A stretch of DNA of 64,000 nt from Cladorhizidae sp. MBARI D1340-BT2 (GCA_028752905.1 JAQNBH010000002.1:31703238-31767237); one strand, 5' to 3'; positions 44,701 to 59,000 are shown, counted from the stretch's first letter. A program made the numbers and translations. Notes: generated by a model not told the origin, from the letters alone.

Positions 44701-46290
44701 GCCTTGAGAATTAAATATAGTTAGACTTAGACCTAATACTGGGTAGCTGACTCATAATGCCTTGAGAATTAAATATAGTTAGACTTAGACTAATACTAGG
44801 TAGCTGACTCATAATGCCTTGAGAATTAAATATAGTTAGACTTAGACCTAATACTAGGTAGCTGACTCATAATGCCTTGAGAATTAAATATAGTTAGACT
44901 TAGACCTAATACTAGGTAGCTGACTCATAATGCCTTGAGAATTAAATATAGTTAGACTTAGACCTAATACTAGGTAGCTGACTCATAATGCCTTGAGAAT
45001 TAAATATAGTTAGACTTAGACTAATACTAGGTAGCTGACTCATAATGCCTTGAGAATTAAATATAGTTAGACTTAGACCTAATACTAGATAGCTGACTCA
45101 TAATGCCTTGAGAATTAAATATAGTTAGACTTAGACCTAATACTGGGTAGCTGACTCATAATGCCTTGAGAATTAAATATAGTTAGACTTAGACTAATAC
45201 TAGGTAGCTGACTCATATTGCCTTGAGAATTAAATATAGTTAGACTTAGACCTAATAGACTTAGACCTAATACTAGGTAGCTGACTCATAATGCCTTGAG
45301 AATTAAATATAGTTAGACTTAGACTAATACTAGGTAGCTGACTCATAATGCCTTGACAATTAAATATAGTTAGACTTAGACCTAATACTAGGTAGCTGAC
45401 TCATAATGCCTTGAGAATTAAATATAGTTAGACTTAGACCTAATACTAGGTAGCTGACTCTTAATGCCTTGAGAATTAAATATAGTTAGACTTAGACCTA
45501 ATACTAGGTAGCTGACTCATAATGCCTTGAGAATTAAATATAGTTAGACTTAGACTAATACTAGGTAGCTGACTCATAATGCCTTGAGAATTAAATATAG
45601 TTACACTTAGACCTAATACTAGGTAGCTGACTCATAATGCCTTGACAATTAAATATAGTTAGACTTAGACCTAATACTAGGTAGCTGACTCATAATGCCT
45701 TGAGAATTAAATATAGTTAGACTTAGACCTAATACTAGGTAGCTGACTCATAATGCCTTGAGAATTAAATATAGTTAGACTTAGACTAATACTAGGTAGC
45801 TGACTCATAATGCCTTGAGAATTAAATATAGTTACACTTAGACCTAATACTAGGTAGCTGACTCATAATGCCTTGGGAATTAAATATAGTTAGACTTAGA
45901 CCTAATACTAGGTAGCTGACTCATAATGCCTTGAGAATTAAATATAGTTAGACTTAGACCTAATACTAGGTAGCTGACTCATAATGCCTTGAGAATTAAA
46001 TATAGTTAGACTTAGACCTAATACTAGGTAGCTGAGACTCATAATGCCTTGAGAATTAAATATAGTTAGACTTAGACCTAATACTAGGTAGCTGACTCAT
46101 AATGCCTTGGGAATTAAATATAGTTACACTTAGACCTAATACTAGGTAGCTGACTCATAATGCCTTGAGAATTAAATATAGTTAGACTTAGACCTAATAC
46201 TAGGTAGCTGACTCATAATGCCTTGAGAATTAAATATAGTTAGACTTAGACCTAATACTAGGTAGCTGACTCATATTACCTTGGGAATGT
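41793..46290. repeat. 57/58-bp satellite, about 78 homogeneous units
   Basis: Unit spans TTAGACTTAGACTAATACTA, GGTAGCTGACTCATAATGCC and TTGAGAATTAAATATAG. Units come as 57 bp (GACTAATAC) or 58 bp (GACCTAATAC), interspersed in recurring patterns. Rarer markers are CATATTGCC, GACTAAGGGTAGC and GACAATTAA. The order of markers repeats (for example around 41990-42290, 42660-42900 and 43560-43850), indicating block amplification. It starts at the gap and grades into the diverged array at the right. Confidence 0.97.
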
Positions 46291-49200
46291 GTGTATTAGT
46301 CTTAGATATATATTATATAGCTGCCTTGGAGGTGGATTATACTAAATATAGTTAGACTAAGATGGATTTTATATATAGAGCAGACTTCTGTTGGCTTGGG
46401 GGTTATTAAATAAATAAAGTCAGGACTAGGCCATGTAGCTGACTTCTATTGCCTTGGAGACTGATTTTAATAAATAAAGTTAGGACACGGAATATATATT
46501 ATGTAGATAACTTCTGTTTCATTGGGGAGCATTTTACTAAATAGAGTTAGGCCTAGAAATATCTACTGTGTAGCTCACTTCTATTGCCTTGGTGATTAAA
46601 GTTAGGCCTAGGAATATACACTAAATTATGTTTGCTTGGGGAGGATTTATACAATAAAGTTATTTCAAGGAATATAGTTTTGCCTAATTTCTGTTTCCTA
46701 GGGGTGGACTTTAATAGTTAGGACTAGTAGTATATATTGTATAGCTAACTTCTGTTGCCTTGGTGTAGATTTTGCTAAATAAAGTTAGGCCTAAAAATAT
46801 ATACTGTGTAGCTGACTACTTTTGCCTTGGGAACTAAATGAAGGTAGGACTAGCAATATATACTATATAGCTAACTTCTGTTGCCTAGGGTTGCATTTGA
46901 CTAAATAGAGTTTATTCTGTAGCTGACTTCCATTGCTGGATTTTACGATATATATACTATATAGCTGACTTCCTTTGCTTTGGGGTTGACTTCACTAAAT
47001 AAAGTTGGAACTAGGAATATACAGTATGTAACTAACTATACTATTGCCTTGGGCTGGACATTAGTTCGAACAAGGAATATACTGCTACCTAACTACTCTT
47101 GGCTGGGTTGGACTTTACTACATATAGTAACTAGAAATATATACTATGTAGCTGACTTCTATTCCCTAGGGAATGCATTTTAATAAATAAAATTAAGCCT
47201 AGAAATATATACTCAGTTGCTAACTTATATTGCCTTTGCGATGGGGGCCGCACTAAATATATTTAGGCCTAGATATATATATTGTGTAGCCAATTTCTAT
47301 TGCCTTGGGCTTGAATTCATTAGGTAAATTCAAGAGCAGAAATATATACTGTAAAGCTAACTTCTGTTGCCTTGGGATTGACTTTACTTTTAAGTTAAGT
47401 CTACGAATATATACTGTTTAACTGACTTCTATTTCCTTGGAGATGAATTAAAAAAAAAAAATTAATCCTAGAATTATATGACTTCAGTTGTCTGAGAGTA
47501 GACTTCAGTAAGCCTAGAAATATATACAGTGTAACTAACTTCTATTGCCTTGAGTTCAACATTAGGTCTAGGAATATATACCATGTGGCTAACTTATGTT
47601 TGCTTGAGGTGAAGTTTTTAAATAAAGTTCATAGTAGTATTACACCATTTACCTAACTTCCGTTGCCCAGGGTCAGACTTTACTAAATAGAGTTTGGACT
47701 ATAAATATATATTGTATAGCTAACTTCTGTAGCCTGGGGGTTGACTAAATTCAGGACTAAGAATATATACTGTTTCTATTGCCTTAGGGGTGGATTTTAC
47801 TAAATAAAGTTACGCCCATATATATATACTATATCATTTGCCTGGGGCTTGACTTCACTAAATAAACTTGGATTAATTATGCAATTAACTTCTATTGCCG
47901 ACATTACTAAATAAAGTTCAAACTCAGAATATAATGCTCCCTAACTACTGTTGCCCAGGGTTGGACTTTACTAGGACTATATAGAACTATATACTCTATA
48001 GCTGCCTTCAGATTGACTTCACTAAATATAGTTAGACTAGGAATCTATACTCTATAGGTTATTTCTATTGCCTTTATGATGGATTTACTATATATATTTA
48101 GGACTAGAAATACATACTTTGTAGCTAAGTTCTATTGCCTTGGCGATGGATTTTACTAAATAGAGTTAGGCCGAGAAATATATACTGTAAAGCTGATTTC
48201 TGTTGCTCTTGGCTTGACTTCATTAAATCTATAACTATATAGTGTGTGGCTGACTTCTATTGCTTTGAGTTCAACATTGCTAATTATGTTTAGGACTAGG
48301 AATATATACCATGTAGCTAACTTATGTTTACTTCAGGTGAATTTTCTAAGTAAGTTCGGAGTAGGAATAAATAAAGTTTGGCCTAGAAATATGTACTGTG
48401 TAGCTGACTTCTGTTGCCTTGGAGATGGATTTTGGAATATATATTTTGTAGCTGACTTCTATTGCCTTGGGAATTATATATAGTTAGGCCCAGATATACA
48501 TACTTTATAGCTGACCTCATTTGCTTGGAAGCTGACATCACCAAATAAAGTTAGGACTAGGAATATAACTTGTATTGGAATAACGTTCGTACTCAGAATA
48601 TACTGCTACCTAACTACTGTTGCCCAAGGTTGGACTTTACTAAAGCTAGAAATGTATAGTGTATAGCCATTTGTGTTGCCTTGGGATTAACTTAACTAAA
48701 TATAGTTAGCATTAGGAATCTATACGCCGGATTTTACTAAATCTATTGCCTTGGGTTCGACATTACTAAATATAGTTAGGACTAGAAATATATACTGTGT
48801 AGCTGATTTCTATATATGTTGTGGTTGAATTTACTAAATAAATTTAAGACTAGAAATATATACTCTAAAGTTAACTTCTGTTATATACCTTGGGGTTGAC
48901 ATAATTAAGTCTAGGAATATCTACCTTGTGGCTTACTTCGACTGTCTTGTACTTCTATTGCCTTGGGGAGGATTTTACTAAATATGAGGATTTTACTAAA
49001 TATAGTTAGGAATAGAAATATATATTGTATAGCTAACTTCTGTTGCCTTGGAGTGGACTTTACTAAATAACGTTCGAACTCAGAATATAATTCTACCTAA
49101 CTACTGTTCCCAAGGGTTGGACTTTACTATTACTAGAAATATATACTCTATAGCTGACTCTGTTGCCTTGAGATTGACTTTACTAAATATAGTAGATTAG

Positions 49201-52200
49201 CAATCTATACATTGTAGCTTATTTTTATTCCCTTTGCGATGGATTTACTATATATATTTAGGCCTAGAAATATATACTACTTTGTAGCCGAGTTCTATTG
49301 CCTTAGCGATGGATTTTAGTAACTATGGTTAGGGCGAGAAATATATAATTATTGTAGAGCTGATTTCTGTTGGTTTTGTCTGGACTTCACTAAATAAATT
49401 AAAGTCTAGAACTATACTGAGTAACTAACTTCTATTGCCTTGGGTTCAACATTACTAAATATTAGGACTAGCAATAAATAAATTTTATTTAGTGAAGTCA
49501 ACATCAATTTATGTTTACTTGAGGTGAATAAAATATGGAGTAGGAGGAGATAAAGTTATGCTTAGAAATATATACTCTGTAGCTGACATCTGTTGTCTTG
49601 GGGTTCAGTTAAAATAAATCAAGTAAGAACTAGGAATATGTACTCTTTTGCTAACTTCTGTTCACTTGGGGTGAATTTTACTAAATATTGTCAGGCCTAT
49701 ATAGAATTTTGTATAGATAACTTCTGTTGCCATGGGGAAGGATTTTAATAAATGAAGGTAGTACTAGGAATATATTATACTATTTAGTTGCCTAGTGGTG
49801 CATTTTACTAAATAGAGTTAATATATATTCTGTAGCTGCCTGGGTGATGGAATTTACTAAATATAGCGAGGCCCAGATATATATACTGTCTAGTTGACTT
49901 CCTTTGCCTTGGGTTTGACTTCATTAAATAAAGTTAGGACTACGAATATATAGTATGTTACCAACTTCTATTGCCTTGGGCTGGACATTAGTTCAAACTC
50001 GGAATATACTGCTAACTAACTACTGTTGGCAGGGTTGGACTTTACTAAGCCTAGAAATATGTATTGTGGAACTGACTTCTATAGGCCTTGGGGATGGATT
50101 TTATTAAATAGGTTAAGCCTATAACTCTGTAACTAACTTCTGTTGCCTTGGTGTTGACAAAGTATATAAAGTTAGGTCTAGTAATATACTAATTTCTGTT
50201 GCCTAGTGGTGGACTTACTAAATAAAGTAGGAATAGTCTATAACTATCTTCTGTTGCCTTGGGGTGGACTTCAATAAATAAAGTAATGACTAGGAATATA
50301 TACTGTGTAGATGACTTTTATTGCTTTGCATATGGATTTTACTAAATAAAGTTAGACCTGGCATTCTGTTGCCTTGGGGATGATAAGGCTCATATATATA
50401 TACTGTGTAAACGTTTGCCTGGGGGTTGACTTCACTAAATAAAGTTGGACTAGGTATATATACTCTATAGCTGATTCTGTTGCCTTCAGATTGTGTTCAC
50501 CAAATATAGTTAGTACTAGAATCTATACTCTGTACTTAATTCTATTGCCTTTGCGATGGATTTACTAAATACATTTAGGTCCTAGAAATATATACTTTGT
50601 AGCCGAGTTCTGCCTTGGGGATGGATTTTACTAAATATAGTTAGCCCTAGAAATATATATTCTGTGACTGACTTCTATTGCCTTGGGGATTAAATGTAGT
50701 TAGGCCCATATATATATACACTTTATATCTAGCTGACTTCCTTTGCCTAGGAGTTGACTTCACTAAATAAAGTTAGGAATAAGAATATAATTTCTATTTC
50801 CTTGGGATGGATAAAGTTCGAACTCGGAATATACTGCTACCTAACTACTATTGCCCAGGGTTGGACTTTAATATAGTTAGGCCTAGAAATATATGTGTAG
50901 CTGATTTCTAAGGCCTTGGGGTTGACTTAACTAATTAAGTCTAGGAATATCTACTTTGTAGCCGACTTCTATTGCCTTGTAGAATGATTTTTAATAAATA
51001 AAGATAGGCCGAGAAATAAAAACTGTGTAACTAAGTTCTATTACCTTTGGTTTGACATTACTAAATATAGTGAATATATACCGTGTGGCTAAATTATGTT
51101 TAATTGAGGTGAATAAAGGTTAGGCCTAGAAATATATACTATATTGCTGACTTCTGTTGCATTGGGGATGGATAAAGTTAGGACAAGTAAAATATACTAT
51201 GTGACTTTGTTGTCTTGGGCTTTACATTCACTAAATAATGTTAGGACTAGGAATATACACTGTGTAGCTAACTTATGTTTAATTGAGGTCAATTTCCTAA
51301 ATAAAGTTGGGAGTTAGAAGAAATAACGTTAGGCCCAGAAATATTTTCTATATAGCTGGCCTTAAGATTCACTTAAATAAATAAAGTTAGGACTAGGAAT
51401 AAAATATAGCCAACTTCTGTAGATTTGGGGTTGATTTTACTAAATATAGTTAGGCCTAGATATATATACTATGTAGATGACTTCTATTGCCTTGCGGATG
51501 GATTTTAGTAAATATAGTTAGGTGTAGAAATGTATACTGTGTAACTAATCCTGTTGCCTTGGTGTTGACATTACTAAGTAATGATAGGACTAGTAATACA
51601 GTATATGTTTACTCAGGGTGGATTCACTAAATAAAGTTAAGACTAGGAATATACTAATTTATGTTGCCTAGTGGTCAATAAAGTTAGGTCTAGAAATATA
51701 TAGTCTGTAGCTTACTTCTGTTGCATTGGGGTTGACTTCACTAAAACAATTTAAAATGGCTATTGTTTAGCTAACTTCTCTTCACTTGGGGTTGACTTTA
51801 CTAAATAATGTTAGGACTAAGTATATATATAAAGTGTAGCAAATTTCTATTGCATTGGGATGGATTTTACGTTAGGCCTAGAAATATATACTCTCTAGCT
51901 GTTTCTGTTGCCTTGGGGTTGACTTTACTAAATAAAGTTAAGTCTAGTAATATATACTGTGTAGTATACTTCTATTTCCTTGGAGATGAATTTTACCAAG
52001 TCCTAGAATTATGTACTGTGAAAATAAATATAGGCCTAGAAATATATACAGTGTAACTAACTTCTGTTGCCTTGGGTTCAACATTACTAAATATAGTTAG
52101 GACTAGGAATATATACCACGTGGCTAACTTATGTTTACTTGGTGTGGAGTTTATAAATAAAGTTCGGAGTAGGAATATACTGTTTACCTAACTTCTGTTG

Positions 52201-52505
52201 CCTAGTGTTGGACTTTACTAAATAGAGTTTGGACTATAGAAATATAATATGTATAGCTAACTCCATTGCCTGGGGGTTGACTAAATTTAGAACTAGGAAA
52301 ATATACTGTTTAGCTGATATCTATTGCTTTGGGCATTAAATAGAGTTATGTCTATAAATATAGACAGTGTAAGGGAGGAATCATTAAATAGAGTTATGTC
52401 TAGAAATATAATATACTGTGCATATATAGCTGATACTATTACCTTGAGGTTGATTTTACTAAATATAGTTAGGACCATTAAAATATACTCTCTAGCTGAC
52501 TTTTA

Positions 52506-53066
52506 TAGCCTTGGGGTTGACCTCACTAAATCAAGTTAGGACCAGAAAAATATAGTATGTTGTTGACTTTGTTGCCATAGGGTTGACTTCACTAAATCAA
52601 GTTAGGACCAGTAAAATATACTATGTTGTTGACTTTGTTGCCATGGGGTTGACTTCACTAAATCAAGTTAGGACCAGTAAAATATACTATGTTGTTGACT
52701 TTGTTGCCATGGGGTTGACTTCACTAAATCAAGTTAGGACCAGTAAAATATACTATGTTGTTGACTTTGTTACATGGGGTTGACTTCACTAAATCAAGTT
52801 AGGACCAGTAAAATATACTATGTTGTTGACTTTGTTGCCATGGGGTTGACTTCACTAAATCAAGTTAGGACCAGTAAAATATACTATGTTGTTGACTTTG
52901 TTGCCATGGGGTTGACCTCACTAAATCAAGTTAGGACCAGAAAAATATAGTATTTTGTTGACTTTGTTGCCATAGGGTTGACTTCACTAAATCAAGTTAG
53001 GACCAGTAAAATATACTATGTTGTTGACTTTGTTGCCATGGGGTTGACTTCACTAAATCAAGTTAG
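52506..53066. repeat. Recently re-amplified 66-bp subarray
   Basis: Eight near-identical units (TTGACTTCACTAAATCAAG, TTAGGACCAGTAAAATATAC, TATGTTGTTGACTTTGTTGC) stand out within the diverged array. Variants ACCAGAAAAATATAG and TTACATGG mark single units. Confidence 0.92.
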
Positions 53067-54682
53067 GACTAGGAATATATACAGTGTAGCTAATTTCTAT
53101 TGCCTTTGGGATCTATTGTACTAAATAAGTTAGGCCTACAAATATATACCCTGTAGCCGACTTCTTTTGTCTTGCGGATGGATATTACTTAATATTGTTA
53201 GGCATAGAAATATATATTGGGTAGCTAGGTTTTAGTGCCGGTAAGATGGATTTTACTAAATAAAGTTAGGCCTATCAATATATTATACTGTGTAACTAAC
53301 TTCTGTTGCCTTGGTGTCGACATTACTAAATAAAGTTAGGACTATTAATATATATGTGTAGCTGATTTCAATTGCTTTGGGAGTTACTAAATAATGTTGG
53401 CCTCGAAATATTTACTGTGTAGCTGACTTCTCTTGCCTTGAGGTTGAATTCAATTTAGGACTATGAATGTATACTACATTGCTAAGTTCTGTTGCCTTGG
53501 TGTTGACATTACTAAATAAAGTTAGGACTAGGAATATACACTGTGTAGCTGACTTCTATTGCTTTGTGGATGGGTTTTACTATTAGGCCTAGAAATATTT
53601 ACTCTGTAGTTGACTTCTATTGCTTTGGTGACGGATTTGACAAAATATATTTTGGCCTTGAAATATATACAGTATAACTGACTTCTGTTGCCATGGGGTT
53701 GACTTCACTAAATTGAGTTAGGTCTAGAAATATATACTTCATGGCTGACTTCTTTACTATTGCCTTGGTGATGGATTTTACTAAGGTCTAGAGATATATA
53801 GCTCTGTTACCTTGAGTTGAAATTAAATAAATGAAGTTAGGACTAGAAATATGTAGTGTGCAGCTGACTTCTATTCCCTAGGGAATGCGTTTTAAACAAC
53901 AACAAAAGTTAGGCCTTACAAATATATACTCTATAGCTGATTCTGTTGCCTTGTGATTGCCTTAACTAAATATAGTTAGTACTGCTTTTGCAATGGAATT
54001 TACCAAATATATTTAGGCCTAGAAATATATACTGTGTGAGTTCTATTTCCATGCTGATGGATTTTACTAAATATGGTTAGTTCTAGTGTAGCTGATTTCT
54101 GTTGCCTTGGGCTTGACTTCACTAAATCAATTTAAGGCATACTGCAATGCTAACTTGTGTTTCCTAATGGTTGACTTTATTAAATAAAGTTAAGTCTAGG
54201 AATATATATCATGTGTATATAGCATACTTGGTTCGCCTTGGAGGGGTGTTTTAATTAATATAGTTAGGTCTAGACATATATACTGTTCTGTTGCCTGGAA
54301 TTTACCAAATGGGGGTTTACTTAACTAAATAAATTTATGATTAAATATGATTAGGACTACTAGAAATATATATTTTGTAGCTAATATCTGTTGCCTGTGG
54401 GGTTGAATTTAGTTCATTAATTTAGGACCAGGAAAATATAATATATAGTTTAGCTCATTTCACTTGCCTTGGAGATTTATTTTACTAAATAGAGTTCGAC
54501 CCAGAAATATATACTGTGTGGCTGACTTCTATTGCCTTGGGGATTTATTTTAGTAAACATAGTTAGGCCTACAATTATATACTTTGTAGCTGACTCTGTT
54601 GCTGACTGCACTAAATAAAGTAGTGATTTGACTAACTTATGGTTACTTCAGTGTGGATTTATTAAATAATGTGATATATACT

Positions 54683-55225
54683 TTGTAGATGACTTCTGTT
54701 GCCTTGGGGTTGAATTTACTAAATAAAGTTAGGACTAGGAATATATACTGTGTAGCAGATTTCTATTGCCTTGGAGGTGGAAATAAAGTTAAGCCTAGAA
54801 ATATACACTCTGTAGCTGACTTCTGTTGCCTTGGGGTTGACTTTACTAAATAAAGTTAGGACTAGGAATATATACTGTGTAGCAGATTTCTATTGCCTTG
54901 GAGGTGGAAATAAAGTTTAGCCTAGAAATATACACTCTGTAGCTGACTTCTGTTGCCTTGGGGTTGACTTTACTAAATAAAGTTAGGACTAGGAATATAT
55001 ACTGTGTAGCAGATTTCTATTGCCTTGGAGGTGGAAATAAAGTTAAGCCTAGAAATATACACTCTGTAGCTGACTTCTGTTGCCTTGGGGTTGACTTTAC
55101 TAAATAAAGTTAGGACTAGGAATATATACCGTGTAGCAGATTTCTATTGCCTTGGAGGTGGAAATAAAGTTAAGCCTAGAAATATACACTCTGTAGCTGA
55201 CTTCTGTTGCCTTGGGGTTGACTTT
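54683..55225. repeat. 127-bp higher-order (dimeric) subarray
   Basis: Four successive copies at 127-bp spacing (starts near 54691, 54818, 54945 and 55072). Each is made of one 67-bp-type unit and one shorter unit carrying GCAGATTTCTATTGCCTTGG and AGGTGGAAATAAAG. Copies differ at single positions only. Confidence 0.92.
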
Positions 55226-55365
55226 ACTAAATAAAGTTGGGACCAGAAGTATATAATCTGTAGCTAATTTCGATTGTCTTGTGTTTGAAATCACCAAATA
55301 AAATTGGTACTAGGAATATCTACTGTGTAGCTTCTATTGCCTGGGGGGGGGGGGTGGACTTTACT

Positions 55366-55974
55366 AGATATATGTTAAAGGGGGAATACTGTCAAAAAAA
55401 ATACACGTCGACAATACCAATCATAACTTCCACCCACTACCCTCTATCAACATAATTTTTGTACTAAAATGTAGCTTAGAAAATAAGCTGTTTAATGAAT
55501 TTTGGTGTCAGCCAGGCAATCCAACTTTTGGCCTGTCCTTGAATTAAAAATCCATTAATAATGCTAAGTGGCAGTTAGGTGGTTTATAAGAGTACATGTA
55601 GTAGTTTCACCTAAACTATTTTAATCAGTATGATAATACACCACAGGAGAGGGGGGGAAATTCCATACAAACCACATGCAGATATGCTGGTCTATACCCA
55701 ACTCATTCTCATAACAGTGAAAATAGATTAGCTTAGGTTAAAGCACACAATAAGCATTCTGGTGAGATATAAATTATGGTCAAATTCTTCTAATATAAAA
55801 AAATTCCAGAAGACAGTAAAAATATTAATAGAGTCAAAGCATATATGCAACCCATTAACAGCCAAAGTGGTTCTCATTGTTCTGTAGGTATATTGAATGT
55901 TTTATAATTGGCCACTAAGAGGCATTACATTTTTATTAGGCTTAAGAATAGCTTTTCATGAGGTACACACATAC
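55366..55974. other. Unique spacer between satellites
   Basis: AT-rich sequence without recognised gene or repeat. Confidence 0.4.
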
Positions 55975-56400
55975 ATACAATGTACTATAACTTTGACCAC
56001 ACCCATGCAATGTACTATAACTTGACCACACCCATACAATGTACTATAACTTGACCACACCCATGCAATGCACTATAACGACCACACACATACAATGCAC
56101 TATTACTTGACCACACCCACACGATGCTTATGTGTTGGCCACACCCACACAATGTACTATAACTGACCACACCCATACAATGTACTCTAACTGACCACAC
56201 CCACACAATGCACTATGATTTGACCACACCCATACAATCACTATATAACTTGACCACACCCATACAATCTACTATGACTTGACCTCACCTACACAATGCA
56301 CTATGACTTGACCTCACCCACACAGTGAATTATGAGTTGACCACACCCACACAGTGCACTATGACTTGACTGCACCCATACAATGTACTATAACTTGACA
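55975..56400. repeat. 29-bp repeat, about 14 diverged units
   Basis: ACTTGACCACACCCATACAA plus TGTACTATA, with CACACAATGCACTATGA variants and some shortened units. Confidence 0.9.
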
Positions 56401-56639
56401 ATTTTGTTATTTTTCAAAGTTAGAGTTTCAAGGCACAGAAAAATGAAAAGATACGGGTTGAGCAACTTTATTACAAGTGTCCAGACAATTCTTGACTGTT
56501 TTTTGTTGTCCTTGACATCAGGGTCGACGTCCCATAATCTGCAGGTTAGCAGTGGCACAGAAGCAAATAGACAGAGTCTCCTAACACTCGCCAAGTTTGT
56601 TGTGTTCTGAAAGCTTTTTTTATTAAAAGTATATAGCAC
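56401..56639. other. Spacer, unrecognised
   Basis: The minus-strand frame is open here (contains SVPLLTCRLWDVDPDVK) and runs on into the satellite. I recognise no family, and the run-through into repeats argues against a gene. Confidence 0.25.
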
Positions 56640-59000
56640 CATTGTATGAATGTGTGTCTGCAACACAATATTACAGCAAAGATATCTTAATGCAGCAACT
56701 ACTTTTTTAGGAGAGAAAAATGTAAAGCAGATCTTGGTCAAAATAGCAGCCTGAGTAACATCACTATGACTGCAACAATACCTATAGCAAAGAAATCTAC
56801 CCTTATGAATCTCCTTTTTCTTCAAGAGAGAAGAAGCATTCAGAGCAATTCCAGTTGAGAATATATGCCTGTTTAGTATCACTTTATATATATGCCTGAA
56901 ACAAAATTGACACTAAAGAAATCAATCTCGAGGAACTGCTTTGTCAAGTGAGAAAGAATTCACAGCAATTCCAGGTGAGCATGGATGCCGGTTTTGCCGC
57001 TAATAACAAATTTCACAGCAAAGAAATAAGTCCTCGAGTCACTATTTTTTCAAGAGCAAAAGCTATTCTGGATAAGCATAGGTGCCTGTGTAGCAGCACT
57101 TTTAATCTGCCTGCAACAAAACTAACAGCAAAAACATCAACCATCTCTTTCCAGGGTTAAAGAGAGTCAGAGCAATTTCAGTTAGGCATGGATGTCTTTG
57201 TAGCATAGAAATTCTTTCGAGAGAGAGAGAGAGAGAGAGAATTCATAGCCATTTGAGTTAGGCAGTCATGCTTGAGTGGCACAATATATCATTGAATGGC
57301 TGCAACATAACCTACAGCAAAGGGTTTATTCCTATTGGCCTCAAAATACATGATGCAAAGAAACAATCCTCAAGGTACTACTTACTCAAGTGAGCAAATT
57401 CAGAGCTAAGCATAGACACCCATGTAGTATCACTATATCAATATATGCCTGCAACAAAACTTGCAGCAAAGAAATCAATCATCAAATAACTACTTTCTCA
57501 AGTGAGAAAAAAATCAGGTTAGCATAGATGCCTATATTAATGTATGCCAGCACTTAACCCTACGACAAATATATTTATCTATTTTGCAGCAACTAGTTTT
57601 CAAGACCATTCAAATGTAGGCAATTCCATGTAAGAATAACTATGTCACACAAATAATTCAGAGAGAGAAATCTCCAGTTATGCATAGATGCCGGTATCGT
57701 TTTTACCCTCTCACACTATACTTGCAACAAAACTAACAGCAAAGGAATCTATCGTGGAGCAAATACTTTCTCAAGAGAGAAGCAATTCAATACAATTTGA
57801 GTTAAATATATATAGATATATATACCTATGTAACACTCTATATTACACTATACCTGCAACAAAACTTCAGAAAATAAATAAATCCTCGAGAACTATGTTG
57901 TTATGTGATAGAAATAAATCAGAACAATTCTGGGTAAGGTATATATATATATATTAAACACTTAGTCAGACCTGGTCATATCCTCCCCTTGGCCTTAATC
58001 AATTGACAACCGACTTTGTTTGTGGATATTTATAGCTACAATCTCAAGGATAAACAGTTCATAGCATACAAATGCTAATACCACACCTCACTTATATGAG
58101 TCCATTTTATGTGCCCTAAATTTACAGATGTTCCCCTGACAAATCTATAAAGGAGATATCCTGCCAAATCATACAATTCCAGGTATTCATAGATGCCTGT
58201 GGACACCACTATATCACTGTATACCTGCAATAAAACTTAAAGAAAGGATTCTATCCTACAGCACTAGTTTCTAAAGTGAGAAAGCATATCAAGGTAAGAG
58301 TAGTATGTTCCTGAATATTATTACTTTGTCTCTCTGTATATATGTGGAACAAAATGTATGGTACAGATCGAGCGGCATCTTCTAAATAAGGAAAGAATGC
58401 AGAGTACATGTAGGTAAGCATACGTTACTGTGTAGCTTATTACAGCAAAGAAATCTATCATAGAGCAACTACTTGCAGGTTGAGAAATAAATCAGATCAC
58501 AACTAGGTAGGAATACATGAGAACAATCATGTTATCTGCAATATGCCGCTCTCTTTAATTCATGAAGTATTATTAGTGCAAAGAAATCTCTACTGACGAA
58601 ACTACAGACAGAAAGGCAGGATATATAATTATGGGTAAGTATACATGCCTATGTAGGCACAATCTATCACTCTATATATAAAACAAAATTGCCGCCTAGA
58701 AATCTATACTGGAGCAACTACCTCTCAGGAGAGGATGAGTTGAGAGCACATTTATGTAAACATACATGATTGTGTAGCCTCACTTTTTTGCTACATTCAT
58801 GAAATAAAATTATAGCAAAGAAATCTATACCGAATCAACTATTTTAGAGTGAAAAAGAATTCAGAACATAGCATTTATTATGACTGTGTAGCATCACTAT
58901 ATTATTCTATTCATGAAACAAAATTACACCAAACCAATCTCTTCTCTAACAAAGAACTCGGAGGATATCTGGGTAAGCATACAAACATGGGTAGCCTCAC
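56640..59000. repeat. Diverged 110-120-bp satellite with splice-like motifs, block 1
   Basis: About 20 units in the order: ACAAAATTACAGCAAAGAAA, TCTATC...GAGCAACTAC, TTCTCAAGAGAGAAAGAATT, CAGAGCA...TCCAGGTAAGCAT, AGATGCCTGTGTAGCATCAC, TATATCACTCTATAT. Substitution between units is high, but AACTACTTTCTCAAG and the GTAAGCAT motif persist. No start codon context or continuous frame. Interrupted at the right by unrelated sequence and a fold-back element. Confidence 0.85.

Larger units (their letters stand above)
46290..55365. repeat. Diverged satellite, period near 67 bp, related to the 57/58-bp array
   Basis: Recurring order GTTAGGACTAGGAATATATA, CTGTGTAGCTGACTTCT, GTTGCCTTGGGGTTGACTTT and ACTAAATAAA, with heavy substitution and indels from unit to unit. 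It corresponds motif by motif to the 57/58-bp unit (GTTAGACTTAG, AGGTAGCTGACT, TGCCTTGAGAAT, TAAATATA), so both derive from one ancestor. About 130 units. No gene is recognisable; the short open frames are repeat by-products. Confidence 0.9.

Noticed and set aside
41793..46290. CRISPR-like array
   Set aside because: No unique spacers: units follow each other directly, with 57/58-bp periods, in animal DNA.
56388..56882. 164-codon minus-strand frame
   Set aside because: It runs from unique sequence into the diverged satellite. The central part looks protein-like, but no family is recognised and no splice sites bound it.
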